64,000 nucleotides of DNA from Haloferax litoreum (GTDB lineage: Archaea; Halobacteriota; Halobacteria; Halobacteriales; Haloferacaceae): positions 2,046,001 through 2,110,000 of the forward strand of contig NZ_WKJO01000001.1 in the NCBI RefSeq assembly GCF_009674605.1. The letters are read 5' to 3'. The position numbers were made by a program, and so were the translations under genes. Positions 53,475-62,042 of this stretch are shown here, in pieces; position 1 is the stretch's first letter; the number at the start of each line of letters is the position of its first letter. Under the pieces are notes generated by a model, which saw nothing but the letters and a program-made list of their open reading frames with translations, had not been told where the DNA came from and ran no database searches.

Positions 53475-54683
53475 TCAGACCAACAGCGTGTTCAGCGCGT
53501 CCGGGACCACGAGGACGCGACTCCCGGGGTCCACCGCGTCTTCGACCGAGTCTCTGGCGTGCATGAGGCAGTCTTCGACCACGTCGGGTGCCGCCGAGTT
53601 CGTCACGTACACGTCGTGCTCGCGGAGGACACGCGCGACGACGAACGCCCGCTGCGCACCCGGTTCGTATCCTGCCCGCATCGACTCGTAGAGCGAGTCG
53701 GCATCCGTTGCCGACGAGAGCGCATCGAAGAATCGGCGTTCTCCCGTTCCCTCGCCCGCACCCTCGCCGAGTGCCGCGGGGACGACGAGTCGGCCACGCG
53801 CAGTGAGTGGGTTACAGTCTCCGAGGGCGACGTACGTCGCCGCGCGGGTCGCCTGATAGAGGTTCGCGTCTTTCGGCGCACCCACGCCGCAGACGACGGC
53901 ATCGTAGTCGGCATCGACCGAGACGGAGAGTGCGTCACGAGCAGTCGAAGCGAGCGACCTGACGACTGAGGTGGGGTCGCCCGCGGCGGCACCGAGGAAC
54001 CCGTCCGGTCCCTTCGTCACGTTGAGACAGAAGTCTGGACCGGCGATGAGTCCCGCGCGGTCCAGCGTCTCGCGGAACGGGTTTCCACGGACGCGGCCGA
54101 GGCGGACCCCGTCCCGTGAGAGCATCTCCGGGCCGTGCGTGTAGCGGATGATAGCCTCCGACCCCGCGCCGATGACGACTGTCTTCGCGCCGCCCGAGAA
54201 CCCGGCGTACTGGTGGGGTTCGACCATGCCAGTCGAGACGACCACGTCGGCGTCGGCGACAGCGGGATGAACCGCGATGGGGCACCCATCGACTGCACCG
54301 AGCGTAACCGCCGCGTGTGGGTCGTGGTTCACCGCGAGGGGCGCGTACTCACCGAGTCCGTCGCGGAGTTCCTCGTCGGTCATCGGCCGGTGTAACCCGA
54401 GTCCGACGACGATAGTCACGTTCTCGCGGGGGACGGGGAGGTGCTCGAACAACACGTCAACGAGTACGTCGTCGGGCGTGTCGCGCGTCACGTCGGTGAC
54501 GACGATTGCCACGTCGTCCGCCGGATTGACGAGACTCGCGAGTGGCGGGCCGTGTGGAGACTCCATCGCCGTCTCCGCGACGGTTCGGGGCGAAACTGGG
54601 TCTCCGCCGGGAGGACGGGCAACGTCCACGTCGCACGACGGGAGCGAAAGAGAGGTGGTCCCGTCTCCGAGGGGAAGGTCCAT
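53475..54683 (-). CDS. LarA-like (nickel-pincer) racemase family protein
   Basis: A 402-residue protein of the lactate racemase LarA family. It has VVTDVTRDTPDDVLV, VVGLGLHRPMTDEEL with the conserved His, EPHQYAGFSGGAKTVVIGAG with the active-site Lys, and GVGAPKDANLYQ. LarA needs the NPN nickel-pincer cofactor made by LarB, LarC and LarE; none of these is in the window. The substrate is not certain, because the family includes racemases for other 2-hydroxyacids. Confidence 0.82.
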   Translation of the reverse strand: MDLPLGDGTTSLSLPSCDVDVARPPGGDPVSPRTVAETAMESPHGPPLASLVNPADDVAIVVTDVTRDTPDDVLVDVLFEHLPVPRENVTIVVGLGLHRPMTDEELRDGLGEYAPLAVNHDPHAAVTLGAVDGCPIAVHPAVADADVVVSTGMVEPHQYAGFSGGAKTVVIGAGSEAIIRYTHGPEMLSRDGVRLGRVRGNPFRETLDRAGLIAGPDFCLNVTKGPDGFLGAAAGDPTSVVRSLASTARDALSVSVDADYDAVVCGVGAPKDANLYQATRAATYVALGDCNPLTARGRLVVPAALGEGAGEGTGERRFFDALSSATDADSLYESMRAGYEPGAQRAFVVARVLREHDVYVTNSAAPDVVEDCLMHARDSVEDAVDPGSRVLVVPDALNTLLV

Positions 54684-54749
54684 GCCACGGGGTACGGTAG
54701 AGCAAACGTGAATCTATCGGCAAGTCGCCACGCTCGGTGCCGGGCCGGT

Positions 54750-57404
54750 CTACCGGCGCGCCCACCGGAGCATCCGGTCGTAGAACGGGTCTGATTCGAG
54801 GGCGTCGGCGTCGCCGACGAGACAGAGCGCCTTCTTCGCCCGCGTGAGGGCGACGTTGATGCGGCGGTGGTCCTCGAACAACGGCCCGTCCAAGTCGCCG
54901 GTGGCGACGAACGAGACGACGATGACCTCCTTCGACGACCCCTGGAATCGGTCGACGGTGTCGACCGTCACGTCGGTCCGGCGGGAGACTTCGGCGACCT
55001 GCGCGCGGAACGGGGCGATGACGCCGATGTCGTCGGCGTCGACGCCCGCGGCCTCGTAAGCGGCGACGATTTCGGCGACGCGGTCCGCCTCGGTCGGGTT
55101 GGTGTTGCCGACGCGACGACCATCGGGGTCGACGAACGTCACTTGGTCCGTAAGTTCGGCGGGCAAGTCAGCCGTCTCGACGCCGAGGTCACGGAGGTGC
55201 TGGGCCGCGACTTCGCCCGTCGCCGGGCGGAGTGCGCCGTCGTAGAACTCGGCAGACGCGAAGGCCTGAATCCGCTGGGACATCCGGTACTGGCGGTCGA
55301 GCATCACCGATGCCTCGGGGTGGGCCTCGATGAGTCGCTGGAAGAGCGAGGTCTGGAGGTCGTTTTCCGCGCGGACGACCGGCGGGAGTTGCTTGTGGTC
55401 GCCGACGAGGACGAATCGGTCGGCGAGATTCACGGCGGCGAGCGTCCCCGGTTCGGTGAGTTGGGACGCCTCGTCCACGAGGGCAACGTCGAAGGACTGT
55501 TCGCGCATCACGCGCGACCCGCAGGAGGCAGTCGTCGCGGCGACGACTGGCGCGTCGTGCAAGGCCGACGCGAGCGTGTTCGGGTCGCCGCTTCGAGAGA
55601 GACGAACGTCGAGCATGTCCTCGCGGACCCCCGATTCGGTGCCGACGCGGACGATATCTTCGAACCCTTGGTCGCGAAGCGCTTCGAGTGCGTTGTCCAC
55701 CGCGCGGTTCGTAAACGCCGAGAGCAAGACGCGGTTGCCGTCTTCGACGAGGGCGCGGATGGTTCGGGCGATGGTGTACGTCTTGCCAGTCCCCGGTGGG
55801 CCGTGGATGAGTGCCACATCGTCGGCGTCGACGGCGAGACTCACTGCCTCGTCTTGCGCTTCATTGTTGTCGATGTACGTCTCACCGGCCGACCGGTCCG
55901 CGAATTCGGGGGCGCGGCGGTCGAACAGCACGTCCTTTCGCTCGGGCGACCCCTTCAGCACGGCGTCGTGGAGTGCCGTGAGGAGACGGGCGACGTTGAG
56001 TTCCGAGGGGTACACGTCGAGACGACGGAGTGGGACCGGTTCGTCCGTCGTGACGACGACTTCCTCGCCGAGTTCGACGATGCGAGCGAGTTCGGCGTGG
56101 CCCTCGACGGGGTGGCCGTCACTAGCGAGAGCAACGTCACCTTCGCGGAGTTTGGACACCGCGTCGTCCGTCTTGCGAGCACGGAGTTCCCACGTCCCGT
56201 CGGGTTGTTCCTCCGAGCCGAGTGGTTCGAGGCCGATAATCGCCCGGTCGTCGTCTGCGCGTTCTTCGGGCGACTGTTCCCAGAGTTTGCGGTACTCGGC
56301 GTGGACCTCTCTGCGCTCTTCTTCGAGGGCGCGGTAGAATCGGTCGAAGTACGCCCGTTCGTCTTCGGGGACAGGGGTGCCAATCTGACCGGCCTTCGAC
56401 TCCTGTCCGAGACGACCGGAGACGACCATGCAGGTGTCTTTCTCGAAGCAGTACTGGCACTTCGAGTTCGACTCGTACCCGGTTGGCACCGACACGTCGT
56501 GTTCCATCGCGGCGATTTCGTTGCGCGTTCGGACGACGAATTCGAGCAGGCCGCGCCCGATAGAGAAGTCCTTGGCCGGCGAGAGGTCGCCGGACTCCTC
56601 GGTTCGGTCCAGCGTGGTGTTCTTCGTGTAGAGGAGCGTCCCGGTATCGACCGGCACGTCGCGTTCGTGGAGGATGAGGGCGTAGGCGGCGGCCTGAATC
56701 TTGTCCTGGAATCTGGGGTCGCGCTTGAGGTTCTTCCCGGTTTTGAGTTCGACGGGCGACCCGCGGCGGAGAGCGTCTGCGCGTCCCTTGATGCCGAACG
56801 TGGGCGAGATGAGGGTGTACTCAGAGCGCCACTCGTCTTCGTCGGTGAGGACGCCCTGCGAAAGCCACCCCTCGATGGCGGCGGCGTTTCGGCGCACTTC
56901 GTCCGCGACTTCCTCCGTCTCGCGGCCGAGCAATCCGAGTTCGAGGCCGCGTTCTTCGATGCGTTCGTCGATGGACGAGTCGAGGTCACGGCCACGGAGT
57001 AAGTCGCCGAACACCTCGTGGACGATGGTCCCTTTGACGACGGGGTAGTTCAGCGGGATACCCGAGAGTTTGTTCAGGTAGTACATCCGCGAACACTGGA
57101 CCCACGAGCGGATGTCGGTCACGTCCACGAGGAAGTCGGGTTCGACGACGACGAACGACTCCTTTCCCGTCGCGTACGTCGTCTCGCCGCGGTACTCCGA
57201 CTCGTCCACGTCGGTGACGAGGATATCCATCCCCGGTTCGGCGTGTTCGGCGGCGTGCGTCCACTTCCCCCAGAGGGTGACAGTCACTGGGTCAGCCGCC
57301 CCGCCGTCGGGACGGAGCGTCACCTCCGCCAGCGAACGCTCTCCGTACCGCGTCTCGACCTCACGTGGGTCGCCCACGTCGACGAGTGGACCGCGAAGAT
57401 TCAC
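54750..57404 (-). CDS. dna2: Dna2-like nuclease-helicase (PD-(D/E)XK + SF1)
   Basis: An 884-residue replication/repair enzyme. Residues about 90-330 form a Cas4/RecB-like nuclease: Fe-S cysteines Cys104, Cys316, Cys319 and Cys325, His129, and the active-site Asp210, Glu219 and Lys221 (GIKGRAD, PVELKTGK). The helicase half has Walker A IHGPPGTGKTYTIART (Lys541), ALVDEASQLTEPGTLAAV, GDHKQLPPVV, YRMSQRI and the C-terminal VDTVDRFQGSSKE plus NVALTRAKKALCLVGD. This is the full Dna2 architecture. The LarA-like gene lies downstream on the same strand. Confidence 0.9.
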   Translation of the reverse strand: MNLRGPLVDVGDPREVETRYGERSLAEVTLRPDGGAADPVTVTLWGKWTHAAEHAEPGMDILVTDVDESEYRGETTYATGKESFVVVEPDFLVDVTDIRSWVQCSRMYYLNKLSGIPLNYPVVKGTIVHEVFGDLLRGRDLDSSIDERIEERGLELGLLGRETEEVADEVRRNAAAIEGWLSQGVLTDEDEWRSEYTLISPTFGIKGRADALRRGSPVELKTGKNLKRDPRFQDKIQAAAYALILHERDVPVDTGTLLYTKNTTLDRTEESGDLSPAKDFSIGRGLLEFVVRTRNEIAAMEHDVSVPTGYESNSKCQYCFEKDTCMVVSGRLGQESKAGQIGTPVPEDERAYFDRFYRALEEERREVHAEYRKLWEQSPEERADDDRAIIGLEPLGSEEQPDGTWELRARKTDDAVSKLREGDVALASDGHPVEGHAELARIVELGEEVVVTTDEPVPLRRLDVYPSELNVARLLTALHDAVLKGSPERKDVLFDRRAPEFADRSAGETYIDNNEAQDEAVSLAVDADDVALIHGPPGTGKTYTIARTIRALVEDGNRVLLSAFTNRAVDNALEALRDQGFEDIVRVGTESGVREDMLDVRLSRSGDPNTLASALHDAPVVAATTASCGSRVMREQSFDVALVDEASQLTEPGTLAAVNLADRFVLVGDHKQLPPVVRAENDLQTSLFQRLIEAHPEASVMLDRQYRMSQRIQAFASAEFYDGALRPATGEVAAQHLRDLGVETADLPAELTDQVTFVDPDGRRVGNTNPTEADRVAEIVAAYEAAGVDADDIGVIAPFRAQVAEVSRRTDVTVDTVDRFQGSSKEVIVVSFVATGDLDGPLFEDHRRINVALTRAKKALCLVGDADALESDPFYDRMLRWARR

Positions 57405-57560
57405 GTCGAAACCGTCGGGGAGGAACGGGCAAATAGGCGTCGGTCGGCCGAGTTTTTCGTCTCATCCGTCCCCGCGTGACTCGTCTCTGGACCGAGACGA
57501 ACGGTACTTCAGGCGACACTAACCGTCACGTTCTTTCTCGCCGCCGCGGTACCTCCGTCC

Positions 57561-58121
57561 ATGCGCGTCAGAGATTGGCAAGACATCCTCTCGGACGTCG
57601 TCGAAGAAGACCGCGACCCCGGCGCGTGGCGCGCCGTCGCGGGAAGTCGACGCGGAGGCCTCGGTGAGGACCTCTTTCTCAGCCACCGCGACGTCGGTGT
57701 CTACCAACTCAAGACGTACGCGAAGAACCCGTACAAAGTTCGCGGCGTCGGCACGCGAGTCGCCCGGCGTATCGACGACGGCTTAGAACCGCTGTTCCCG
57801 ACCCGCGATACAGACGAGGAGACCGGTCGATTCGGCGTTCAGCGCCCACCGGAAGACGAAGACGAGGCCACGTCGATGGCCCGGCGACTCGAAGAGACCG
57901 TGAAAGTCCACGCGGAGGCCCCGACGACACCGGACGACTTCTTCACCGACGTGATGGAGGCTCTCGACAGTCCCGCGTTCGGCCCGATGGACTACGAGTT
58001 CGACGCCCGTCCCGACAGACTCGACGAGTTGACTGACGAGTTCACCGACGCGAACGACCTCCTCACTACCGAACTCGACGACCTCATCGAGACGGACGAA
58101 GTGGACCGCGGGTTCCACTGA
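57561..58121 (+). CDS. haloarchaeal protein, function unknown
   Basis: A 186-residue, acidic, soluble protein encoded divergently from the Dna2-like gene. Its N-terminal half has a compact segment (RVRDWQDILSDVVEEDRDPGAWRAVAGSRRGGLGEDLFLSHRDV split across a turn) and a conserved-looking YQLKTYAKNPYKVRGVGTRVARRIDDGLE; the rest is charged and helical. I do not recognise the family. Confidence 0.65.
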   Translation: MRVRDWQDILSDVVEEDRDPGAWRAVAGSRRGGLGEDLFLSHRDVGVYQLKTYAKNPYKVRGVGTRVARRIDDGLEPLFPTRDTDEETGRFGVQRPPEDEDEATSMARRLEETVKVHAEAPTTPDDFFTDVMEALDSPAFGPMDYEFDARPDRLDELTDEFTDANDLLTTELDDLIETDEVDRGFH

Positions 58122-58223
58122 GAGCCATCGGTTTCAAACCGTCTCGACACGACGACTCGACATGGACAATCGGGAGACGGCCCGACCGACACACGCAGTC
58201 GGGGCGAGGACGTGGGTGATGCG

Positions 58224-58454
58224 ATGGTAGGACCGAGTTTGAGTGACGACGAGATGCGACTCGCCAGCTATCGCCTCCAGATTGGGTTCGTCCTGCTCGT
58301 CGGTGTCTCCGCTGGATTCATCGCCCTCGCCGCAGGTGCGGTACTTCCCCAAGTCGGTATCGCTTTCGCCGGCGGAACACTCCTCGGCATCGCACTGCTC
58401 GTCTTTCTGTCGTACTGGGGCCGCGAGTTCGTGGGTGTGAACCGACGGCGGTGA
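58224..58454 (+). CDS. small two-helix membrane protein, function unknown
   Basis: A 76-residue protein with a polar N-terminus (MVGPSLSDDEMRLASYRLQ) and two hydrophobic segments (IGFVLLVGVSAGFIALAAGA and GIAFAGGTLLGIALLVFLSY). A GTG four codons upstream is an alternative start. Function unknown. Confidence 0.6.
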   Translation: MVGPSLSDDEMRLASYRLQIGFVLLVGVSAGFIALAAGAVLPQVGIAFAGGTLLGIALLVFLSYWGREFVGVNRRR

Positions 58455-58748
58455 CGCTGTGAGATTGCTGGACGGTTGTCTACGAAAAAGGTGTCAATAT
58501 TGTAATCTCTATGCAAATAAGTAAACTCGTTTGAACGTGTGCCATTGAATCGCAGGGTATTTATCTATACCCTGTGCACGCAATATCGCCGGTAACCAGG
58601 GCAGGGGCAACGACCTGGTTTCTCACCGGATACGCCGGTCGTGTTGGGATTGGGCTTCTAACACAATACGGCGTACCTACCCAAGGTGCGTGCGCGACCT
58701 GAACGACATCAGAACTCGGGTGCGCAACCTGATGGAGTTGCAGTCTCC
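58455..58748. other. 294-bp non-coding stretch holding the structured RNA candidate
   Basis: The left end (58455-58552) has A/T-rich TATA-like sequences (CAATATTG near 58495, GCAAATAAG near 58513) and no clear gene. From 58553 on, the sequence is nearly all in paired structure, described in the ncRNA entry. Confidence 0.5.
58553..58574 (+). promoter_or_regulatory. inverted repeat over a TATA-like element
   Basis: CAGGGTAT (58553-58560) and ATACCCTG (58567-58574) form a perfect 8-bp inverted repeat with a 6-bp centre TTATCT. The left half and centre include TATTTATC (58558-58565), a TATA-like element. If used as a promoter, a regulator bound here would block it; alternatively the repeat forms an RNA hairpin. 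Confidence 0.45.
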
Positions 58749-58765
58749 TCAGGGCGACACCCGAG
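58576..58765 (+). ncRNA. candidate multi-helix structured RNA with pseudoknot
   Basis: By eye the region pairs as follows. P1: GCACGCA (58576-58582) with TGCGTGC (58687-58693). P2: CCGGT (58589-58593) with ACCGG (58625-58629), inside it ACCAGG (58595-58600) with CCTGGT (58614-58619). P3: TACGCCG (58631-58637) with CGGCGTA (58669-58675), then GTGTT (58641-58645) with AACAC (58660-58664). The P3 loop TTGGG (58650-58654) can pair with CCCAA (58680-58684), a pseudoknot. P4: CTCGGGTG (58715-58722) with CACCCGAG (58758-58765), with CCTGA/TCAGG and GGAG/CTCC inside. P4 overlaps the end of the convergent zincin gene. I do not recognise the family; strand is inferred from the TATA-like element. Confidence 0.5.
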
Positions 58766-59711
58766 CAATCCATCGCTCGGGCGCGTCCAATTCTGCATCT
58801 GTCGGCAAGTTCTCCGGATGGTCCCACACACGCGACGCCGCAGCGACGCCGCGGTGGTCCGCGACGTACTCGAAGAACCGAGCACCGCGTTCGTACTGTC
58901 TGCGTTTGAGTCCGAGTCCGAGTGCGCGGCGGGCGAGTCTGGCGATTGGTCCACCACCCTGTCGCCGTTCGTCGAGTTTTCGCCGCAGGTCTTCGTACTC
59001 GTCGTCGAACGCGCGGTCCATCAGTAGTTCCGCGTAGCCTTCGACTGCCGTCATCGCCGTGTCGAGTTCGGCGAACGCGTCTCGGTCGAGGTCACCTTCG
59101 ACGAGTGCGTCGATGCCACGGTTCATCCGGTTTTCGAGGTGGGTCGAGAGCCACGGGGCCGCACCGAACTCCGCCGCGTGCGACACCTCGTGGAACGCAA
59201 TCCAGCGGCGGAACCGCGGGTAATCGACGTCGAGTGAGTCGGCGACGCGTCGAATGTTCGGGTGGACGAAGTAGAGGCCGTGGTCGTCGTCGCCCTCTGC
59301 GAGGAGCAGGGGGTCGTACTGTCCGAGGACGTTGTTGCCGAGGAACGAGAGGACGAGTGCGAACGTCCCGGTGTTGACCGCGCGGGTCACACCGGGAAGT
59401 ATCGCCGGCCCGTGTTCCTCGAACGGGGCCATCACCCGACGGAACGTCTCGACGTTCGCGTCTATCCAGTGGTGACGATTCTGCACCTCCACCACGTCGG
59501 GAACGTCGAACGTCACTTCGGCGACGTCCGCGAGGCGGTCGCGTGCGTCTCGAACGTCTGAGGCGTACCCCTCGCGTTCGACAGGCGAGAGGTCGAGCGA
59601 ACCCGGTTCGGTCGCTGCCCGTGCGGCCTCGCCGACGGCGTCCCAGTCGATATTGCCGGTCCCCGTCGCCGAAGCGTCTGCGACGACCCGGACGCTCCGC
59701 AGGAAGTTCAT
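58749..59711 (-). CDS. zinc metalloprotease-like protein, DUF2342
   Basis: A 320-residue zincin-type protein of the DUF2342 family, often labelled a coenzyme F420 biosynthesis-associated protein. The zinc-binding HEVSH is at FHEVSHAAEF (His174, Glu175, His178), with a likely third ligand in the AVEGYAELLMD helix. The protein is mostly helical and acidic, with no signal peptide. No protease activity has been shown for the family to my knowledge. Confidence 0.85.
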   Translation of the reverse strand: MNFLRSVRVVADASATGTGNIDWDAVGEAARAATEPGSLDLSPVEREGYASDVRDARDRLADVAEVTFDVPDVVEVQNRHHWIDANVETFRRVMAPFEEHGPAILPGVTRAVNTGTFALVLSFLGNNVLGQYDPLLLAEGDDDHGLYFVHPNIRRVADSLDVDYPRFRRWIAFHEVSHAAEFGAAPWLSTHLENRMNRGIDALVEGDLDRDAFAELDTAMTAVEGYAELLMDRAFDDEYEDLRRKLDERRQGGGPIARLARRALGLGLKRRQYERGARFFEYVADHRGVAAASRVWDHPENLPTDAELDAPERWIARVSP

Positions 59712-59889
59712 ACGCTATCGACGGGCGCTGAGGGCAAAACGCTTCGGCCGATATCTGGCGCCGTGAACACTCGAACCAGAACACGGGCGACGGCCGTTGT
59801 ACCGGGTGTCTCGTCCGAACACGCAAGCGGAGACGAATCAACAGCCAATCGCCCACTAAAGACTATACGGAGTCTCGCGTGGAGGGCGT

Positions 59890-60708
59890 ATGGACCGAAC
59901 CATCGACCACGTCGCGTTCGGTGGTATGGAGTTGTACGAACTCCGGACCGCCGCCAACGAAGTCGGTCTCACGCCGACGTACGGCGGTGAACACAACACC
60001 GGAACGACGCACATGGCAGTCGTCCCCTTTCCCGACGGGTCGTACCTCGAACTCATCGCGCCGACGCTCGGAACCGATGCCGAAGATTCAGGATTCTGGC
60101 CGACCCACCTCGCGGCCGACGCCGGCCCAACAGCGTGGTGTCTCGAAGTCCCAGACGTAGCAGCGAGTGCCAAAGCGGCTATCGACGCTGGCGTCCCCGT
60201 TGATGGCCCGCACGAGGCCGCACGAGCACGTCCCGACGGCCGCCTCGTCGAGTGGGACATGTGCTTCGAGGGCGACGACTTGCGCCTCCCGTTTACCATC
60301 CACGACCGGACCCCGCGCGACTATCGCGTCCCGCGCACGTCGCACAATACGGCGGTGCGCGGCCTGCGGACCGTGGTCGTCGCGACCCGTGACCGCGAGG
60401 CGACTGCCTCTCTGTTCGCTCGGCGACACCGCTACTCGTCGCCTGTCGATATCAACGGTCCGTTCACCAACTTCGCAGTCCTTCCGGGCACGCCGCTGGC
60501 ACTCTGTGAACCCGGTGACGGGGAACTCGACGCCCGCATCGACGAGGTCGGAGAAGGGCCGTGTGCGTTCCTCGTCGGGGTCACGGACCTCGACAGAGCA
60601 CGACAATCGCTCTCGCTCGGTCCGGAGATACGGTTCAGCGACCGCAGGATGGCGTGGTTCGACCACGACCTGTTCGACCGGCGGTTAGGCGTGGTCGAAC
60701 TCCCCTGA
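59890..60708 (+). CDS. VOC (glyoxalase-like) family protein
   Basis: A 272-residue protein with two vicinal-oxygen-chelate modules: residues about 1-130 (TIDHVAFGGMELYELRTAAN, GTTHMAVVPFPDGSYLELIAP) and about 150-265 (GLRTVVVATRDREATASLFARR). The first module resembles the glyoxalase-like domain 3. Metal-binding His and Glu positions are visible in module 1 (His6, Glu54). The substrate is unknown. Its stop lies 34 bp before the convergent rhodanese-MBL gene. Confidence 0.8.
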   Translation: MDRTIDHVAFGGMELYELRTAANEVGLTPTYGGEHNTGTTHMAVVPFPDGSYLELIAPTLGTDAEDSGFWPTHLAADAGPTAWCLEVPDVAASAKAAIDAGVPVDGPHEAARARPDGRLVEWDMCFEGDDLRLPFTIHDRTPRDYRVPRTSHNTAVRGLRTVVVATRDREATASLFARRHRYSSPVDINGPFTNFAVLPGTPLALCEPGDGELDARIDEVGEGPCAFLVGVTDLDRARQSLSLGPEIRFSDRRMAWFDHDLFDRRLGVVELP

Positions 60709-60742
60709 GACCGGTCCGAGGTACGTCCCGCCCCATCCCGTC

Positions 60743-61903
60743 TCAGGCGGCGCAGTTGTTCGGCCCGAGTTCGAGTTCAGTCGCTTCCTCTTCGTCCGTC
60801 ACCGACTCGCGCCCCGTGTTGATTGCGATGACTCGTTCGTAGTTCGGCGGTTTCTCCGGCGTGTCGTCGGCGATGCGATGGACGAACGCGTCTTCGTCGA
60901 GTCCGAGGAGGTCCAACTCCTCGCGGAGTTCGCCGAGCGTCGTACTCACGAGTTCGCCCGGCGAGGCGACGCCGTACGTTCCATCGGCGGCGACCGAGAC
61001 GTGTCCGGGGAGGATTCGTGTCTCCGACGGAAGTGAGAGAATCCGCTCGTGAAGCGTGTCGTAGAGGAGTTCAGCGCCCGTGGCGGCGTCCTCGTCTCCA
61101 AACTGGAGTTCGGTGCGACCGACCGACTCGACGAACAAGGTGTCGCCGGTGAGGAGATACCGCCCGTCGACGAGGTAGTTCGTCATGTCAGAGGTGTGCC
61201 CCGGTGCGAAGCGCGCTTCGATTTCTACGTCGCCGACCTGTATCGACTCGCCGTCGTCGAGCGGCGTGAAGTCGTACTGCACGTCGCGGTCGGTGGCGTT
61301 CGCACCCATGTAGTACGGGACACCGACTCTGTCGGCCAGTGTGCGTCCGCCCGAGATGTGGTCGGCGTGGACGTGTGTGTCGAGGACGGCCGAGATGGTC
61401 ATCCCTGCGTCGGCGGCGACGAGTTCGAACTCGTGGGACTGCCGTGTCGCGTCCACGACGACGGCCTCCTTCGCCGACTTCGACCCGACGACGTACCCGA
61501 GACATCCCTTGGCACGACGCTGTACCTGCGCGAGGTACAGGTCGTCTGACTCGGTATCGAGTTCCACGACTTCGTACAGTTTGCTCCAGTCTTGCATGCC
61601 GCCTTTGACGACGGTCACGTCGTCGTACCCACGAGAACTGAGTTCGAATCCGAACGAAGTAGACGAGAGGCCTTTCCCGCAGATAGCGACGATTGGGCCC
61701 TTCTCGGCGAGTTCGCCGACGCGTTCCCAGTCCCAGTCACCACCGAGGCCGTCGAGTGGATGGTACGGCACGTTCACGGCACCTGCGATGTGCCACGCGT
61801 CGAAACTCTCCGGCGGACGGGTGTCCACCACGGTGAACGACTTCCCAGCGTCGAGGTCTGTCGCGAGTTCCTGGACCGTAATCTGGTGGAGGAGTGTTCC
61901 CAT
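60743..61903 (-). CDS. rhodanese-MBL fusion, persulfide dioxygenase-like
   Basis: A 386-residue fusion. The N-terminal rhodanese domain (residues about 8-110) has the persulfide-forming Cys75 in AICGKGLSS. The C-terminal metallo-beta-lactamase domain (about 120-386) has THVHADHISGG (His177, His179, Asp181, His182), GHTSDM and LTGDTLFVE, the pattern of ETHE1/persulfide dioxygenase-like hydrolases. The rhodanese-first order is the reverse of the common MBL-then-rhodanese arrangement. The C-terminus ends GPNNCAA. A sulfide or persulfide detoxification role is inferred. Confidence 0.88.
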   Translation of the reverse strand: MGTLLHQITVQELATDLDAGKSFTVVDTRPPESFDAWHIAGAVNVPYHPLDGLGGDWDWERVGELAEKGPIVAICGKGLSSTSFGFELSSRGYDDVTVVKGGMQDWSKLYEVVELDTESDDLYLAQVQRRAKGCLGYVVGSKSAKEAVVVDATRQSHEFELVAADAGMTISAVLDTHVHADHISGGRTLADRVGVPYYMGANATDRDVQYDFTPLDDGESIQVGDVEIEARFAPGHTSDMTNYLVDGRYLLTGDTLFVESVGRTELQFGDEDAATGAELLYDTLHERILSLPSETRILPGHVSVAADGTYGVASPGELVSTTLGELREELDLLGLDEDAFVHRIADDTPEKPPNYERVIAINTGRESVTDEEEATELELGPNNCAA

Positions 61904-62042
61904 GTGTGTAGCTATGGCAATCGCGGCCAATACGGTTTGTGGCGAGGGTGGGTTGGTATCTCTCTTCGGTGTACGAGCGAGATACAACGCTGTCGCTCAC
62001 CGAACGAGTGTCAGAAAAGTCGGTTCGAAACGGTCGACCCGT

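Noticed and set aside
54867-57002. 711-codon open frame on the plus strand opposite the Dna2-like gene
   Set aside because: It is a GC-driven antisense shadow of a complete, motif-rich gene; its protein shows no domain pattern.
58576-58700. 5S rRNA-like three-way junction
   Set aside because: The size and junction are similar, but none of the conserved 5S sequence elements of haloarchaea is present.
58695-58735. Box C/D RNA suggested by CTGA and GATGGA motifs
   Set aside because: No proper C box (RTGATGA) is present with spacing to the CTGA element; the region is instead half of a long hairpin.
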